A stretch of 64,000 bases of DNA from assembly GCA_041874725.1 (NCBI GenBank), contig CP097466.1, positions 4,278,001 to 4,342,000 of the forward strand. The letters run 5' to 3'. This document shows, one piece after another, positions 16,692 to 25,466 of the stretch. The position numbers and the translations under genes are program-made. The notes below the pieces were generated by a model that was not told where the DNA came from, searched no databases, and worked only from the letters and a program-made list of their open reading frames with translations. The DNA is from Duganella sp. BuS-21. Its GTDB lineage: Bacteria > Pseudomonadota > Gammaproteobacteria > Burkholderiales > Burkholderiaceae_D. Every line of letters starts with the position of its first letter. Positions within the stretch are counted from its first letter, which is position 1.

Positions 16692-17900
16692 ATGACTAAT
16701 CAACGCCTGTTTTTCCTCGACTGGATCCGCATCCTCGCCTTCTTCGTGCTGATCCTGTACCACACCGGCATGTACTACGTCACCTGGGACTGGCACGTGA
16801 AAAGCCCTTACGCCAGCGACGCCATCGAGCCGCTGATGATCCTGTCCTCGCCGTGGCGTCTCGGCCTGCTGTTCATGATCTCCGGCGTGGCCACCGCCTT
16901 CATGCTGAAGAAGTTCAAAGTCGGCGTGCTGCTTAAGCAGCGCAGCTGGCGCCTGTTGGTGCCGCTGGTGTTCGGCATGTTCGTGATCGTGCCGCCGCAG
17001 GCCTACTTTGAAGTAGTGGAGAAAGTGGCCTACCAAGGCAGCTACACGGAGTTCATGGACTTGTACGTCACCAGCTATCAAGGCTTCTGCCGAGGAACGG
17101 ACTGCCTGCGCATGCCGACCTGGAACCACCTGTGGTTCGTGGCCTATCTGTGGGCCTACACCATGATCGGCGGCTTGATGGTCTGGCTGCTCGGTGCGCG
17201 CTTCAGCGCCATCTCAAATACGCTGGGCCGCCTGCTCACCGGTTGGAAGATTATCGTGCTGCCGGTGGCGATACTAGCGGTGGCGCGCTTCGCGCTGGTC
17301 GACCGCTTCCCCACCACCCACGCCCTGGTCGACGACTGGTACAGCCACGCCCAGTACTTCTTCCTGTTCGCATTGGGCGCCCTGCTGGCGATGCAAAACG
17401 CGCTGTGGGCACGCATCGAAGCGTTGCGTTTCACCAGCCTTGGCCTGTGGCTTGCCAGCTGGGCACTGATCGTCTGCTACTGGTCGATCCCTGAGGCGCT
17501 GGCCAACGCGCCCGAAGTCCAGCAATGGAAACCGCTGATGCGCACCATCTACTGCCTGTGTCAATGGGCGCCTATCCTGACCGTCTGCGGCTTCGGACAC
17601 CGCCACCTGAACTTCGACAGCGCCAAGCGCCGCTACCTGACCGAAGCCGTGTTCCCGGTCTACATCCTGCACCAGACGCTGATCGTCACCATGGCGCACT
17701 GGATGAAACCGGTCAAGCTGGCGCCAACCATCGAAGGCGTGTTCCTGATCGTACTGACCTTCGCCATCAGCTTCACCGTGTTTGAAATGGTGCGCCGCAT
17801 CGCCGTGTTGCGCCCACTGTTCGGATTGGGACCGCTTACTTCACAAACGTCAGCGTATGTTGCGCAGGTCCCGGCAGCAGCGGCGACTCCCGGCCGGTAA
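16692..17900 (+). CDS. Acyltransferase family 3 membrane protein
   Basis: The 402-residue protein has about ten membrane helices and the acyltransferase_3 pattern: FFLDWIRILAFFVLILYHTG with the catalytic-type His near residue 23, followed by WRLGLLFMISGVATAFMLKK, RLLVPLVFGMFVIVPPQAY, WNHLWFVAYLWAYT and late FPVYILHQTLIVTMAHW. Such proteins transfer acyl groups from the cytoplasm onto sugars or lipids on the outer face of the membrane (for example glucan succinylation). The acceptor is unknown. AAAGGAGC precedes the ATG. The last 65 bases overlap the end of the convergent acylase gene, an unusually long tail overlap. Confidence 0.85.
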   Translation: MTNQRLFFLDWIRILAFFVLILYHTGMYYVTWDWHVKSPYASDAIEPLMILSSPWRLGLLFMISGVATAFMLKKFKVGVLLKQRSWRLLVPLVFGMFVIVPPQAYFEVVEKVAYQGSYTEFMDLYVTSYQGFCRGTDCLRMPTWNHLWFVAYLWAYTMIGGLMVWLLGARFSAISNTLGRLLTGWKIIVLPVAILAVARFALVDRFPTTHALVDDWYSHAQYFFLFALGALLAMQNALWARIEALRFTSLGLWLASWALIVCYWSIPEALANAPEVQQWKPLMRTIYCLCQWAPILTVCGFGHRHLNFDSAKRRYLTEAVFPVYILHQTLIVTMAHWMKPVKLAPTIEGVFLIVLTFAISFTVFEMVRRIAVLRPLFGLGPLTSQTSAYVAQVPAAAATPGR

Positions 17901-20250
17901 GCCAGTCGGTGCGGCCGTCGAGGAACCATGGCGACAACGGATGGCCGCTCTGCCCGGCCGGCATGTTGAAGATGCCCTTGTCTTCGCGGCCCGGCGATAC
18001 GCTCATGCGCTCGGACTGGCCGAACGTAGGACCGGCCACGCGCGGCATATGCTGGTCGCCGGCCAGCATGTCCGGCGCCACCTTCAGGTACTTGCCCAGT
18101 ACCGGAATCGCCGACGCCATCGGATGCGCACTGGCCGCCGTGTTGCGCTGGCCCCAGGTGGCGGCCGACAATGGCTGGCCGTCCTTGGTCAAGTCCTTGA
18201 TCACGCGATCCAGCGCCGCCAACTGCAAGGCCTGCCAATCCGCATACTGCGACGGCAGCCAGGCCGCAGGCTGCTGGTCCAGCAGACGCGCCAGCACCAC
18301 CGGCCAGCGCGAGCTGACGGCAGCCATGCTGGCCTTGGGATCGACCTGCGCCAGCTGGGCGTTCGCGCTTTCGTAGACGATGTCGTATACCGCATACATG
18401 AAGCCGCGCGTGATGCGATAGCCGACCGAATCCACGCTGGCTTTGCCGGTCCAGCCGTCCTTCAACAGCGCCAGCGCCTCGGTGCGCGCCGGATTGCCGA
18501 CCACCGCCTTGGCATCCAGCGCGGCGACGGCGCGCTCGCGCCACGCGGTCAGGAACACGGCGCGGTCATCGAGACCGATGGCGTAAACCTTCTTCACATC
18601 CGTCTTCGGCCCCAGTGCCGCCAGGTCGTCGCGCACCTGATGCGTGCGTGCGCCAAGATCGAAGCCGCCATCGCCCAGCAGTTCCGCGCCGGCGGCTGCC
18701 AGCTGGCGGCTGTTGGCCGTGGCGAGATGGCCGTCGGCCGGATTCATCACCTTCGGATACTCGGCCGGCGACAGCCAGCCTTGCCACACGCCGGCCGCAT
18801 CGTCCACGCCCAACGGATAAGTAGACGCCACACCGGCCGATGCCGATGCCCGGCGCGGCAGCGGACCGGCGATGGTCCAGCCGATATTGCCCTTGTCGTC
18901 GCCGCCGACGAAATTCTGCGCCGGGATGCCGGCGGTCGGCGCGATCGCCAGCGCCTGCTCCAGCGTGTCCGCCATTTCCAGCTTGCCGGCATTGAAGTTG
19001 ACCGCCACCGGCGCATGCGCGGTCCAGCGCAGTGCATAGCTGCGGCCCGTCGCCTCGCGGATCGGGCCGAGCGAGGTTTCGCGCACGATGTATTTCGCCG
19101 CCGGCGCGCCCTTGATCAAAATCGTTTCCTCATGCGCCACCGGGGTTTCCCAACCGGCTTGCGTGCGCACCTGGCCCGGCTTGGACGGATCGCTTTCCAG
19201 CGCGATGAAGTCCATGTAGTCGCCGTAGCTGTTGGTGAAGCCCCATGCCACGTGGCCATTGCTGCCCACCACCACAAACGGAGCGCCCGGCAGCGTGACG
19301 CCGACCATGCGGCGCTGGCCGCCCTTCCCGTCCGGGAACTGCAGCGCGACGCGATACCACGTGGCCGGCAGCTGTATTCCGAGGTGCATGTCATCGGCGA
19401 CGATGGCCGCGCCGTTGTCGCTGCGGCTGCCCGCGACGGCCCAGTTGTTGCTGCCCACGGTGTTGAGAAATTCGGCCGCCGCCACCTTGGCCGGCACCGG
19501 CGCATCGCCGGCCGTCGGCTGCCCCCACCACGCGGGCGGAGCGGAGGGAATCAGCACATCGGCGGCGCCGATGGTTCTCGCATCCAGCGGCGCATCCCAG
19601 GGCGTGGACTCAGGCGCCAGAAAGGCGCGCTGCTCTTCGGTGGCATGCTCCTTGAACCAGCCGCGCGCCAGTTCACGCGGTTCCTGGCTGCCCTGCAGAT
19701 CGAAATACATGGCCCAGATCACCAGCATGGTGTCGGCAGGCGCCCAGGCGCGCGGCGCCAGGCCGACCAGCGCGTATTCGAACGGCTGCGCGCTCAAGCC
19801 CTTCAAGCCGTCGTTGACGCCGGCGACGTAGCGGTCCAGCAGCGCGCGGTCGGCCGCCGGCATGGCCTTCACCGCCAGCTCGGCGCGTGCGCGGAAGCGA
19901 TGCAGGCGGTGCGCTTTGTCGACCTGCAGCGCGCGCTCGCCGAACAACTCGGACAGCTCGCCGGCCGCCACGCGACGCAGCAGATCCATCTGGAAGTAGC
20001 GCTCCTGGGCGTGCACGAAACCGGTGGCGTAGGCCACGTCGCCCCGGCTGCCGCCGCTGATCAGCGGCACGCCGTGCGCGTCACGCGCCACGCTGGCCGT
20101 GGTCTCCAACCCTGCGGCCTGACGTGAACCTTCGAGCTGCGCCAGGCTGCCGCGCAAATACAGCCATGCGGTGACCACCGCCAGCAGCAGCAACAGCACC
20201 GCCGCGATCAATACGCGCCTGGACCACACCAGCACCCGGTTTTTCTGCAT
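17836..20250 (-). CDS. Penicillin acylase family N-terminal nucleophile hydrolase
   Basis: The 804-residue protein has a single N-terminal anchor or signal helix (residues ~12-33) and the two-chain layout of penicillin acylases. An alpha-chain (to ~266) contains DAHGVPLISGGSRGDVAYATGFVHAQERYFQM; an autocleavage site EFLNTVGSNNWAVAGSRS makes Ser267 the new N-terminal nucleophile; the beta-chain follows with VVGSNGHVAWGFTNSYGDYMD. Family members hydrolyse amide-linked acyl groups: beta-lactams, N-acyl-homoserine lactones (PvdQ/QuiP) or lipopeptide precursors. It should work in the periplasm. Substrate cannot be assigned; quorum quenching is only one option. Confidence 0.93.
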   Translation of the reverse strand: MQKNRVLVWSRRVLIAAVLLLLLAVVTAWLYLRGSLAQLEGSRQAAGLETTASVARDAHGVPLISGGSRGDVAYATGFVHAQERYFQMDLLRRVAAGELSELFGERALQVDKAHRLHRFRARAELAVKAMPAADRALLDRYVAGVNDGLKGLSAQPFEYALVGLAPRAWAPADTMLVIWAMYFDLQGSQEPRELARGWFKEHATEEQRAFLAPESTPWDAPLDARTIGAADVLIPSAPPAWWGQPTAGDAPVPAKVAAAEFLNTVGSNNWAVAGSRSDNGAAIVADDMHLGIQLPATWYRVALQFPDGKGGQRRMVGVTLPGAPFVVVGSNGHVAWGFTNSYGDYMDFIALESDPSKPGQVRTQAGWETPVAHEETILIKGAPAAKYIVRETSLGPIREATGRSYALRWTAHAPVAVNFNAGKLEMADTLEQALAIAPTAGIPAQNFVGGDDKGNIGWTIAGPLPRRASASAGVASTYPLGVDDAAGVWQGWLSPAEYPKVMNPADGHLATANSRQLAAAGAELLGDGGFDLGARTHQVRDDLAALGPKTDVKKVYAIGLDDRAVFLTAWRERAVAALDAKAVVGNPARTEALALLKDGWTGKASVDSVGYRITRGFMYAVYDIVYESANAQLAQVDPKASMAAVSSRWPVVLARLLDQQPAAWLPSQYADWQALQLAALDRVIKDLTKDGQPLSAATWGQRNTAASAHPMASAIPVLGKYLKVAPDMLAGDQHMPRVAGPTFGQSERMSVSPGREDKGIFNMPAGQSGHPLSPWFLDGRTDWLTGRESPLLPGPAQHTLTFVK

Positions 20251-20558
20251 ACCATCCCCATGATAAAAATCGTCAATTGGGCATACTGCCAGAGAGAGGG
20301 AGCGCGGGCAACCAACTACTTGACGCGGGCTATGGATTAGCGTTAAAGATCCATTTCCCAGGTCTGGTTGACCATGTCCTTACCGAACGTATGCACCGGT
20401 CCATGTCGCCGGGACGCTGCGCGCGCAACACAAAAGGTTGGGCGTATTTCATGCACGCGGCGATTTTGCGACACATTGCTGACCGAGTCGGCAAGCGGTC
20501 GCCTTCAGTGTGCTACAGTCGAAACAACACGACCATACGGCCACCGCCGCCTCTTGCC
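20251..20558. other. Intergenic region without a recognisable gene
   Basis: The gap lies between the divergent acylase gene and the GAF gene. A reading frame crosses it (20277 onward) but looks random and has no ribosome site; it is not counted as coding. It presumably holds both promoters; I see no clear -10/-35 pair or hairpin. Confidence 0.6.
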
Positions 20559-21062
20559 ATGTTAGCTGCACCGATCCCCGACTACGACCAGGAGCGGCTC
20601 GCCGCCCTGCGCGAAATGCTGATCCTCGACACGCCGCCGGAGGAACGCTTCGACAAAGTGGTGCAATTCGCCGCGCAGGAATTCGACGTGCCGATCGCGC
20701 TGATCTCGCTCATCGACGAGAACCGCCAATGGCTCAAGGCACGCGTGGGCTTGGATGTCTGCGAAACGGCACGCGACGTGTCCTTCTGCGGACACGCCAT
20801 CCTGCAGGGCGACATCTTCATCATTCCCGATTCCCGCGCCGACGAGCGCTTCGCCGACAATCCGCTGGTGGTCGATGAACCGCATGTGATCTTCTACGCC
20901 GGTGCGCCGCTGCGCATGTCGTCCGGCTACACCATCGGCACCTTGTGCCTGATCGACCACGAGCCGCGCCAACTGGACGCCACCGAATTGGCCATCCTCA
21001 CCACGCTGCGAGATTTGCTGGTGGAGGAACTGAGCAACCCGGCGGAGGCGCCCCATGCCTGA
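20559..21062 (+). CDS. GAF-domain protein
   Basis: The 167-residue protein is essentially one GAF domain: NPP-type start (IPDYDQERLAALREMLILDT), PPEERFDKVVQFAAQEFDVPIALISLIDENRQWLKA, CETARDVSFCGHAIL with paired cysteines, and FYAGAPLRMSSGYTIGTLCL. Free GAF proteins of this group bind small ligands or haem/redox cofactors and usually feed a signalling partner. The ATG at 20559 is chosen because family similarity begins there. It overlaps the following receiver-like gene by 8 bases, so the two are likely made and act together. No output domain is present. Confidence 0.87.
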   Translation: MLAAPIPDYDQERLAALREMLILDTPPEERFDKVVQFAAQEFDVPIALISLIDENRQWLKARVGLDVCETARDVSFCGHAILQGDIFIIPDSRADERFADNPLVVDEPHVIFYAGAPLRMSSGYTIGTLCLIDHEPRQLDATELAILTTLRDLLVEELSNPAEAPHA

Positions 21063-21483
21063 GGCCACGAACAAACACCTGGACATGCTGCTGGTGGAAG
21101 AGCAAAGCCTGCTGCGCAAGACGGTCTCGCTGACGGCGCGCTCGCTCGGCCTGGGCACGGTACACGAAGCGGCCACCATCCAGGCGGCCGAACGCATGCT
21201 GCGCGAGCAGAAGTTTCACGGTGCGGTGATTTCGATCGATTGCGGCGCCCACGGTGATTGCCTCTACAATCTGGCATTGCTGGACAAAGTGCGCAACGGC
21301 CTGTCGGCCAGCGCCGCGACGATACCGATAGCGGTGATGGTGGACCAGGCCACGGCGGACCTGATGCGCGAGCTGCGAGAGCGCCAGGTCAACCGCGTGA
21401 TCCTCAAACCCTTCCGTGCAAAAATCCTGCTGGAAGCCTTTGAATCGTTCGGCGGGCCGGCACCCGCGCAGAAAAACGGCTAG
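21055..21483 (+). CDS. Stand-alone receiver-like protein
   Basis: The 142-residue protein resembles a CheY-type receiver: MLLVEEQSLLRKTVSLTARS (an acidic pair after the first strand), GAVISIDCGAHGDCL (Asp at the phosphoacceptor position), and NRVILKPFRAKILLEAFESF with the conserved Lys-Pro. The segment around the expected Thr/Ser switch (TIPIAVMVDQATADLM) is altered. There is no DNA-binding or enzymatic output. Overlap with the GAF gene suggests a two-protein sensor module. It could be a degenerate receiver rather than a phosphorylated one. Its end overlaps the convergent LysR gene by 4 bases. Confidence 0.7.
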   Translation: MPEATNKHLDMLLVEEQSLLRKTVSLTARSLGLGTVHEAATIQAAERMLREQKFHGAVISIDCGAHGDCLYNLALLDKVRNGLSASAATIPIAVMVDQATADLMRELRERQVNRVILKPFRAKILLEAFESFGGPAPAQKNG

Positions 21484-22421
21484 TAGATCTCGCGCGCCAC
21501 CTCGCGCACGGACTTCAGCAGCAGCTCGGCGCCCGGCGACAGGATGTGGCCATCGACCTTGATGATGCCGAAGGCGTCCATCCGGCACGGCAGCTCGATC
21601 GGCAGGATGTTCAGCACGCCCTGTGCTTCGTAATACTGCGCCACCGCGATCGGCATGACGTTGAGCGCGTCGGTCTGCTGCAGCAGCGGCTTAATCAGCA
21701 GCACCGCCGTGGTATCGACCACGTTGACCGGCACTTCCAGGCCGGCGCGACGGAACATCAATTCGCAGCGCGCACGCAGGATGCTGCCTTGCGGCGGCAG
21801 GATCCACGGCTGACTGGAGATGTCGCGCAGTTGCAGACTTTTCGCCTTCAGCAGTGGATGGCCAACCCGCACCACCGCACATGCCGGCTCGTCGCCCAGT
21901 TCCTCGTAGCTGAGGCCCGCAGCGCTCTCACGCTCGGGAATACGGCCGATCATGAAATCGAGACGGCCGCGCTGTAGCTGCTCCAGCAGCACGTTCGACT
22001 GCTCCATCTCGACGCCGATGCGTAGCTTGGGCGCGGTCTGCTTGGTGCGCGTGATCGCCTGCGGCAGCAGCGCGATCCCCGGCGTCATGATGGTGCCGAT
22101 GTCCACCTGGCCGCTCAAGCCGGCCTTGATGGCGACGATATCCTCGTGCGCCAGCGACAGGCTGGTAAGCGCCATGCGGGCGTGACGGATCATCGTCTCG
22201 CCGTAGATGGTGGGCTCCATGCCGCGCGGCAGACGATCGAAGAGCTGCACGCCCAGCATCTCCTCCAGGTCCTTCAACTGCTTGGACGCGGCCGGCTGCG
22301 TCATGTGCAGCTCTTCGGAGGCACGGTGGATATTGCGTTGTTCGTCCAGCGCGATCAGCAGCAACAGCTGGCGCGTTTTCAGGCGCGCGCGCAGGAACCA
22401 GTTAGGGTTAGTTTCCATCAT
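21480..22421 (-). CDS. GbpR-type LysR regulator of the arabinose locus
   Basis: The 313-residue LysR protein has the winged HTH in residues ~12-75 (IHRASEELHMTQPAASKQLKD within it) and a long effector domain (GQVDIGTIMTPGIALLPQAI, GRLDFMIGRIPE, DEPACAVVRVGHPLLKAKSL). It resembles galactose-binding-protein regulators (GbpR), which control sugar ABC importers and pentose/galactose oxidation genes. It is the last gene of the 27-kb minus-strand arabinose locus, 53 bases after a GH43 gene, so it is the natural local regulator. Several GATATC-type palindromes lie just before its start and upstream of other units in the locus. A second ATG three bases in (22418) is equally possible. Confidence 0.9.
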   Translation of the reverse strand: MMETNPNWFLRARLKTRQLLLLIALDEQRNIHRASEELHMTQPAASKQLKDLEEMLGVQLFDRLPRGMEPTIYGETMIRHARMALTSLSLAHEDIVAIKAGLSGQVDIGTIMTPGIALLPQAITRTKQTAPKLRIGVEMEQSNVLLEQLQRGRLDFMIGRIPERESAAGLSYEELGDEPACAVVRVGHPLLKAKSLQLRDISSQPWILPPQGSILRARCELMFRRAGLEVPVNVVDTTAVLLIKPLLQQTDALNVMPIAVAQYYEAQGVLNILPIELPCRMDAFGIIKVDGHILSPGAELLLKSVREVAREIY

Positions 22422-22424
22422 TCG

Positions 22425-22474
22425 ATGATATCATGTTCGATATTGAACAAAGAACAATATCGCATTTATCGATA
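22425..22474. promoter_or_regulatory. Candidate operator cluster before the LysR gene
   Basis: Three palindromes occur within 50 bases: ATGATATCAT (22425-22434), CGATATTG-N9-CAATATCG (22438-22462, perfect 8-bp arms) and TATCGATA (22467-22474). Similar GATAT motifs lie upstream of ytfQ, the dehydratase and the TonB receptor. Autoregulation by LysR is inferred. Confidence 0.55.
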
Positions 22475-23431
22475 TCACTTGCAAGCCGAACCAGGATTGG
22501 CCGCAGGGCCTTCCTTGGTCTGCTTGATGAACGGGATGGTGCCGTCGGCGTTGTACGCGAACTCCTCCACCGCCACCGAACGGCGGAACTCGGCGCCGCC
22601 CGGCAGTTTGGCGTTGTGGTAGAAGATGTAGTTTTTACCGTTGAATTCCACGATGGCCTGGTGGATGGTTTTCACCTTGGCGTTTTTCGCCATGATCACG
22701 CCCTGGAATTTCCACGGACCGACCGGGCTCGGACCGGTCATGTACGCGGTCTCCTCGGGGAAATCGCGCGAGTACGACAGGTAGTAGGTGCCATTATGCT
22801 TGTGCATGTACGGCGCTTCGGTGAAGCGGTCCATGCCCACCGTGTGGATCGGGCCATCCAGTTCGGTCATATTGGATTTGAGCTTGGCATACTTCAGCAC
22901 CGTGTTGCCCCAGTACAGATAGACCTGGCCGTCGTCGTCCTGGAAGATGCCGGGATCGATATCGTCCCAGGCGATCGGCGCTTCCAGCGTCATGTTGTTG
23001 GTGATGAGCGCCGAGCCGCGCGCGTCCACGAACGGGCCTTCCGGCTTGTCCGACACGGCCACGCCGATGGCGCGGCCAGGAATGCTGGCGTGATCGACGG
23101 TGGCGTAGAAGTAGTATTTACCATCGCGCTTGGTGATGTCGGCGGCCCATGCGTCCACCTTGCCGATCGCCCATTTGAAGGCGGACGGCTGGATCGGCGA
23201 ACCGCGGTCGATCCAGTTCTTCATGTCGCAGCTGCTGTACATGCGCCATTCCTTCATGACGTAGTCCTTGTCGGTGGCCGAGGCCTGGTCGTGACCGACG
23301 TACAGGTAGACGGTGCCGTTTTCAACGAAGGCCGCAGGGTCGGCGGTAAACAGGCCAGGCAAGATCGGGTTGGCCGCGTGCGCGGCGCAAGCCAACACGC
23401 TCGCCGCAGCGAACATCAAAGTTTTTTTCAC
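22475..23431 (-). CDS. Exported GH43 glycosidase (xylosidase/arabinofuranosidase type)
   Basis: The 318-residue protein has a signal peptide (MKKTLMFAAASVLACAAHAA) and a single five-bladed GH43 catalytic domain. The three acidic residues of the family are visible: Asp31 (FTADPAAFV, general base), Asp159 (WDDIDPGIF, pKa modulator) and Glu205 (DRFTEAPYM, general acid). It probably removes arabinofuranose or xylose units from oligosaccharides in the periplasm. It is the last structural gene of the furanose transporter operon, 32 bases after yjfF, so its product is likely taken up by that importer. The exact subfamily is not determined here. Confidence 0.88.
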   Translation of the reverse strand: MKKTLMFAAASVLACAAHAANPILPGLFTADPAAFVENGTVYLYVGHDQASATDKDYVMKEWRMYSSCDMKNWIDRGSPIQPSAFKWAIGKVDAWAADITKRDGKYYFYATVDHASIPGRAIGVAVSDKPEGPFVDARGSALITNNMTLEAPIAWDDIDPGIFQDDDGQVYLYWGNTVLKYAKLKSNMTELDGPIHTVGMDRFTEAPYMHKHNGTYYLSYSRDFPEETAYMTGPSPVGPWKFQGVIMAKNAKVKTIHQAIVEFNGKNYIFYHNAKLPGGAEFRRSVAVEEFAYNADGTIPFIKQTKEGPAANPGSACK

Positions 23432-23463
23432 GTTACTCTCCAGAGTGAGGGGGATTTTTATAT

Positions 23464-24429
23464 TTATTTTTTATTGCCGCGCATTGTCATCACGCGCTGA
23501 ACGACACAGAATACAAACAGCAGACCGCCGATCACGATCTTGGTCCACCAAGAGCTGAGGGTGCCGTCGAAGGCGATCAGCGTCTGGATGGAGCCCAGCA
23601 CCAGCACGCCCGTCAGCGCTCCCGCCACATAACCGTAACCACCGCTCAGCAGCGTGCCGCCGATGACCACCGCCGCGATGGCGTCCAGCTCCGTGCCCTG
23701 TGCATGCAGGCCATAGCCGGACAACATATAGAACGAGAACAGTACACCCGCGAGCGCCGCGCAGAAGCCGGAGAAGGCGTAGATCAGCACCTTGGTGCGC
23801 GCCACGCGCAGGCCCATCATCAGCGCCGATTGCTCGTTGCCACCGATGGCGTAGATGGCGCGACCGAACGGCGTGCAGTGCGCAACGTAAATGGCAACTG
23901 CCAGCGTGCCCACCGCGATCAGTGCGCCCGGCGAAATAAAGCAATCGGCGATCGACAACTGCGCTTGCGACATGGCGACGAAGAGCGGATCTTCGATGGT
24001 GATCGAGTTAATGCTGATCAGGTAGCACAGGCCGCGCGCCAGGAACATGCCGGCCAACGTAACGATGAAGGGCTGCAGCTTGAAGTAGTGGATCATCGCA
24101 CCCATGGCGGCGCCGAACAGCGTGCCGATGGCCAGTGAAATGGCGATCACCAGCACCGGCGGCCAATGCCAGGTTTGTAGCATCCAGGCGCAGATCATGG
24201 TGGTCAGGGCCAGCACCGAGCCGACCGACAGATCGATGCCGCCGGACAGGATGACGAAGCTCATGCCGACCGCAATCACCAGCAAGAAGGCGTTATCGAT
24301 CAAGAGGTTGAACAGCACCTGCAGCGACAGGAAGCCCGGATAGGCCGCGCCGCCCGCGCCCAGCAGGACGATCAGCAGGAACACTGTAATCAGCGAAGTG
24401 AAATACGGCGATGATGTGAACGAGCGCAT
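23464..24429 (-). CDS. yjfF: Furanose ABC transporter permease (YjfF-like)
   Basis: The 321-residue inner-membrane permease of the BPD_transp_2 type has ~9-10 helices and the conserved EAA-like region AIGGNEQSALMMGLRVARTK. The N-terminal half has the repeated ILSGGIDLSVGSVLAL signature of ribose/galactofuranose-type permeases. It pairs with the YtfT-like permease to form the channel of an importer for furanose sugars, here likely L-arabinofuranose or arabino-oligosaccharides judging by the surrounding enzymes. Its ATG shares a base with the stop of the upstream permease gene (TAATG). Confidence 0.92.
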   Translation of the reverse strand: MRSFTSSPYFTSLITVFLLIVLLGAGGAAYPGFLSLQVLFNLLIDNAFLLVIAVGMSFVILSGGIDLSVGSVLALTTMICAWMLQTWHWPPVLVIAISLAIGTLFGAAMGAMIHYFKLQPFIVTLAGMFLARGLCYLISINSITIEDPLFVAMSQAQLSIADCFISPGALIAVGTLAVAIYVAHCTPFGRAIYAIGGNEQSALMMGLRVARTKVLIYAFSGFCAALAGVLFSFYMLSGYGLHAQGTELDAIAAVVIGGTLLSGGYGYVAGALTGVLVLGSIQTLIAFDGTLSSWWTKIVIGGLLFVFCVVQRVMTMRGNKK

Positions 24430-25466
24430 TATGCGTTACCTTTCACGCTGGCCGAGAATGCGCGCCGCCAGATGGTCTTGAACTCCGAGGACTGCGACAC
24501 GCAGACCAGGAACACCACGACGGATTTCACGACCATGTTGACTTCCGGCGGCAGGCCGATGGAATAGATGGTGTAGGTCAGCGTCTGAATGATCAGCGCA
24601 CCGATCACGCTGCCGGCCAGGCTGAATTTGCCGCCGGCCAGCGAAGTGCCGCCCAGCGTGACGGCCAGGATGGCGTCCAGCTCCAGCAGCAGACCGGCGT
24701 TGTTGGCGTCCGCGCTCTTGATGTTGGAGGTGATCATCAGCCCGGCCACGCCGGCGCACGCCGCGCAGAACACGTAGACGAAGAAGATTAACGAGGCGGT
24801 CTTCAAGCCGGCCAGCCGCGCGGCCACCGGGTTGATGCCGACCGACTGGATGAACAGGCCCAGTGCCGTCTTCCGCAGCAGCAGCGCGGTGACGATGAAC
24901 ACCGCGGCCACGATGAACAGCGAGAACGGCAGGCCAAACAAATAGCCGCTGCCGAGGAAGAAGAACGGCTGGTAGTAGACGGTGACGATCTGACCGTCGG
25001 TGAACAGCTGCGCCAGGCCGCGTCCCGCGACCATCAGGATCAGGGTGGCGACGATGGGCTGCAGGCCCAGGCCTGCCACCAGCACGCCGTTCCATGCGCC
25101 GCACAGCAGCGCGGCGCCCATGGCGACGGCCAGTGCGATCCACATCGGCGTGTTGGCGACGTAGGAAGGCACGCCGTTTTCCATCACCATGGTGCCGCCG
25201 ATGAGCATCGCAGCGACGGTGCCGCTGATGGCGACAGTGGCGCCGACCGAGATGTCGATGCCGCGCGTGGCGATCACCAGCGTCATGCCGATGGCCGCCA
25301 GGATCAGCGGTGCGGCGCGGTTGGCGATGTCGATCAGGCTGCCGTACAGGTGGCCGTCCTTTATCTCCAGGTGAAAGAAGCCGGGAATCATGAACAGGTC
25401 GACCAGCAGCAGGATCGCCAGCGCTGCCAGTGGACGGAACAAGGGGTGGTGCAACAGCTTATGCAT
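24429..25466 (-). CDS. ytfT: Furanose ABC transporter permease (YtfT-like)
   Basis: The permease is ~345 residues with about ten helices, including VIATRGIDISVGATVAISGT, the signature of the ribose-type group, and a conserved cytoplasmic loop SVGINPVAARLAGLKTASLI. It forms the membrane channel with the YjfF-like protein. I prefer the ATG at 25466 (MHKLLHHP) because GGAG sits 6 bases upstream; the TTG at 25484 lacks one. The start overlaps the end of the ATPase gene by 8 bases, typical of a coupled transporter operon. Confidence 0.92.
   Translation of the reverse strand: MHKLLHHPLFRPLAALAILLLVDLFMIPGFFHLEIKDGHLYGSLIDIANRAAPLILAAIGMTLVIATRGIDISVGATVAISGTVAAMLIGGTMVMENGVPSYVANTPMWIALAVAMGAALLCGAWNGVLVAGLGLQPIVATLILMVAGRGLAQLFTDGQIVTVYYQPFFFLGSGYLFGLPFSLFIVAAVFIVTALLLRKTALGLFIQSVGINPVAARLAGLKTASLIFFVYVFCAACAGVAGLMITSNIKSADANNAGLLLELDAILAVTLGGTSLAGGKFSLAGSVIGALIIQTLTYTIYSIGLPPEVNMVVKSVVVFLVCVSQSSEFKTIWRRAFSASVKGNA

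Noticed and set aside
17782..20127. 781-residue open frame on the plus strand
   Set aside because: Antisense shadow of the penicillin acylase gene, which has clear family motifs.
20277..20558. N-terminal extension of the GAF protein
   Set aside because: Composition is random and family similarity starts at the ATG at 20559.
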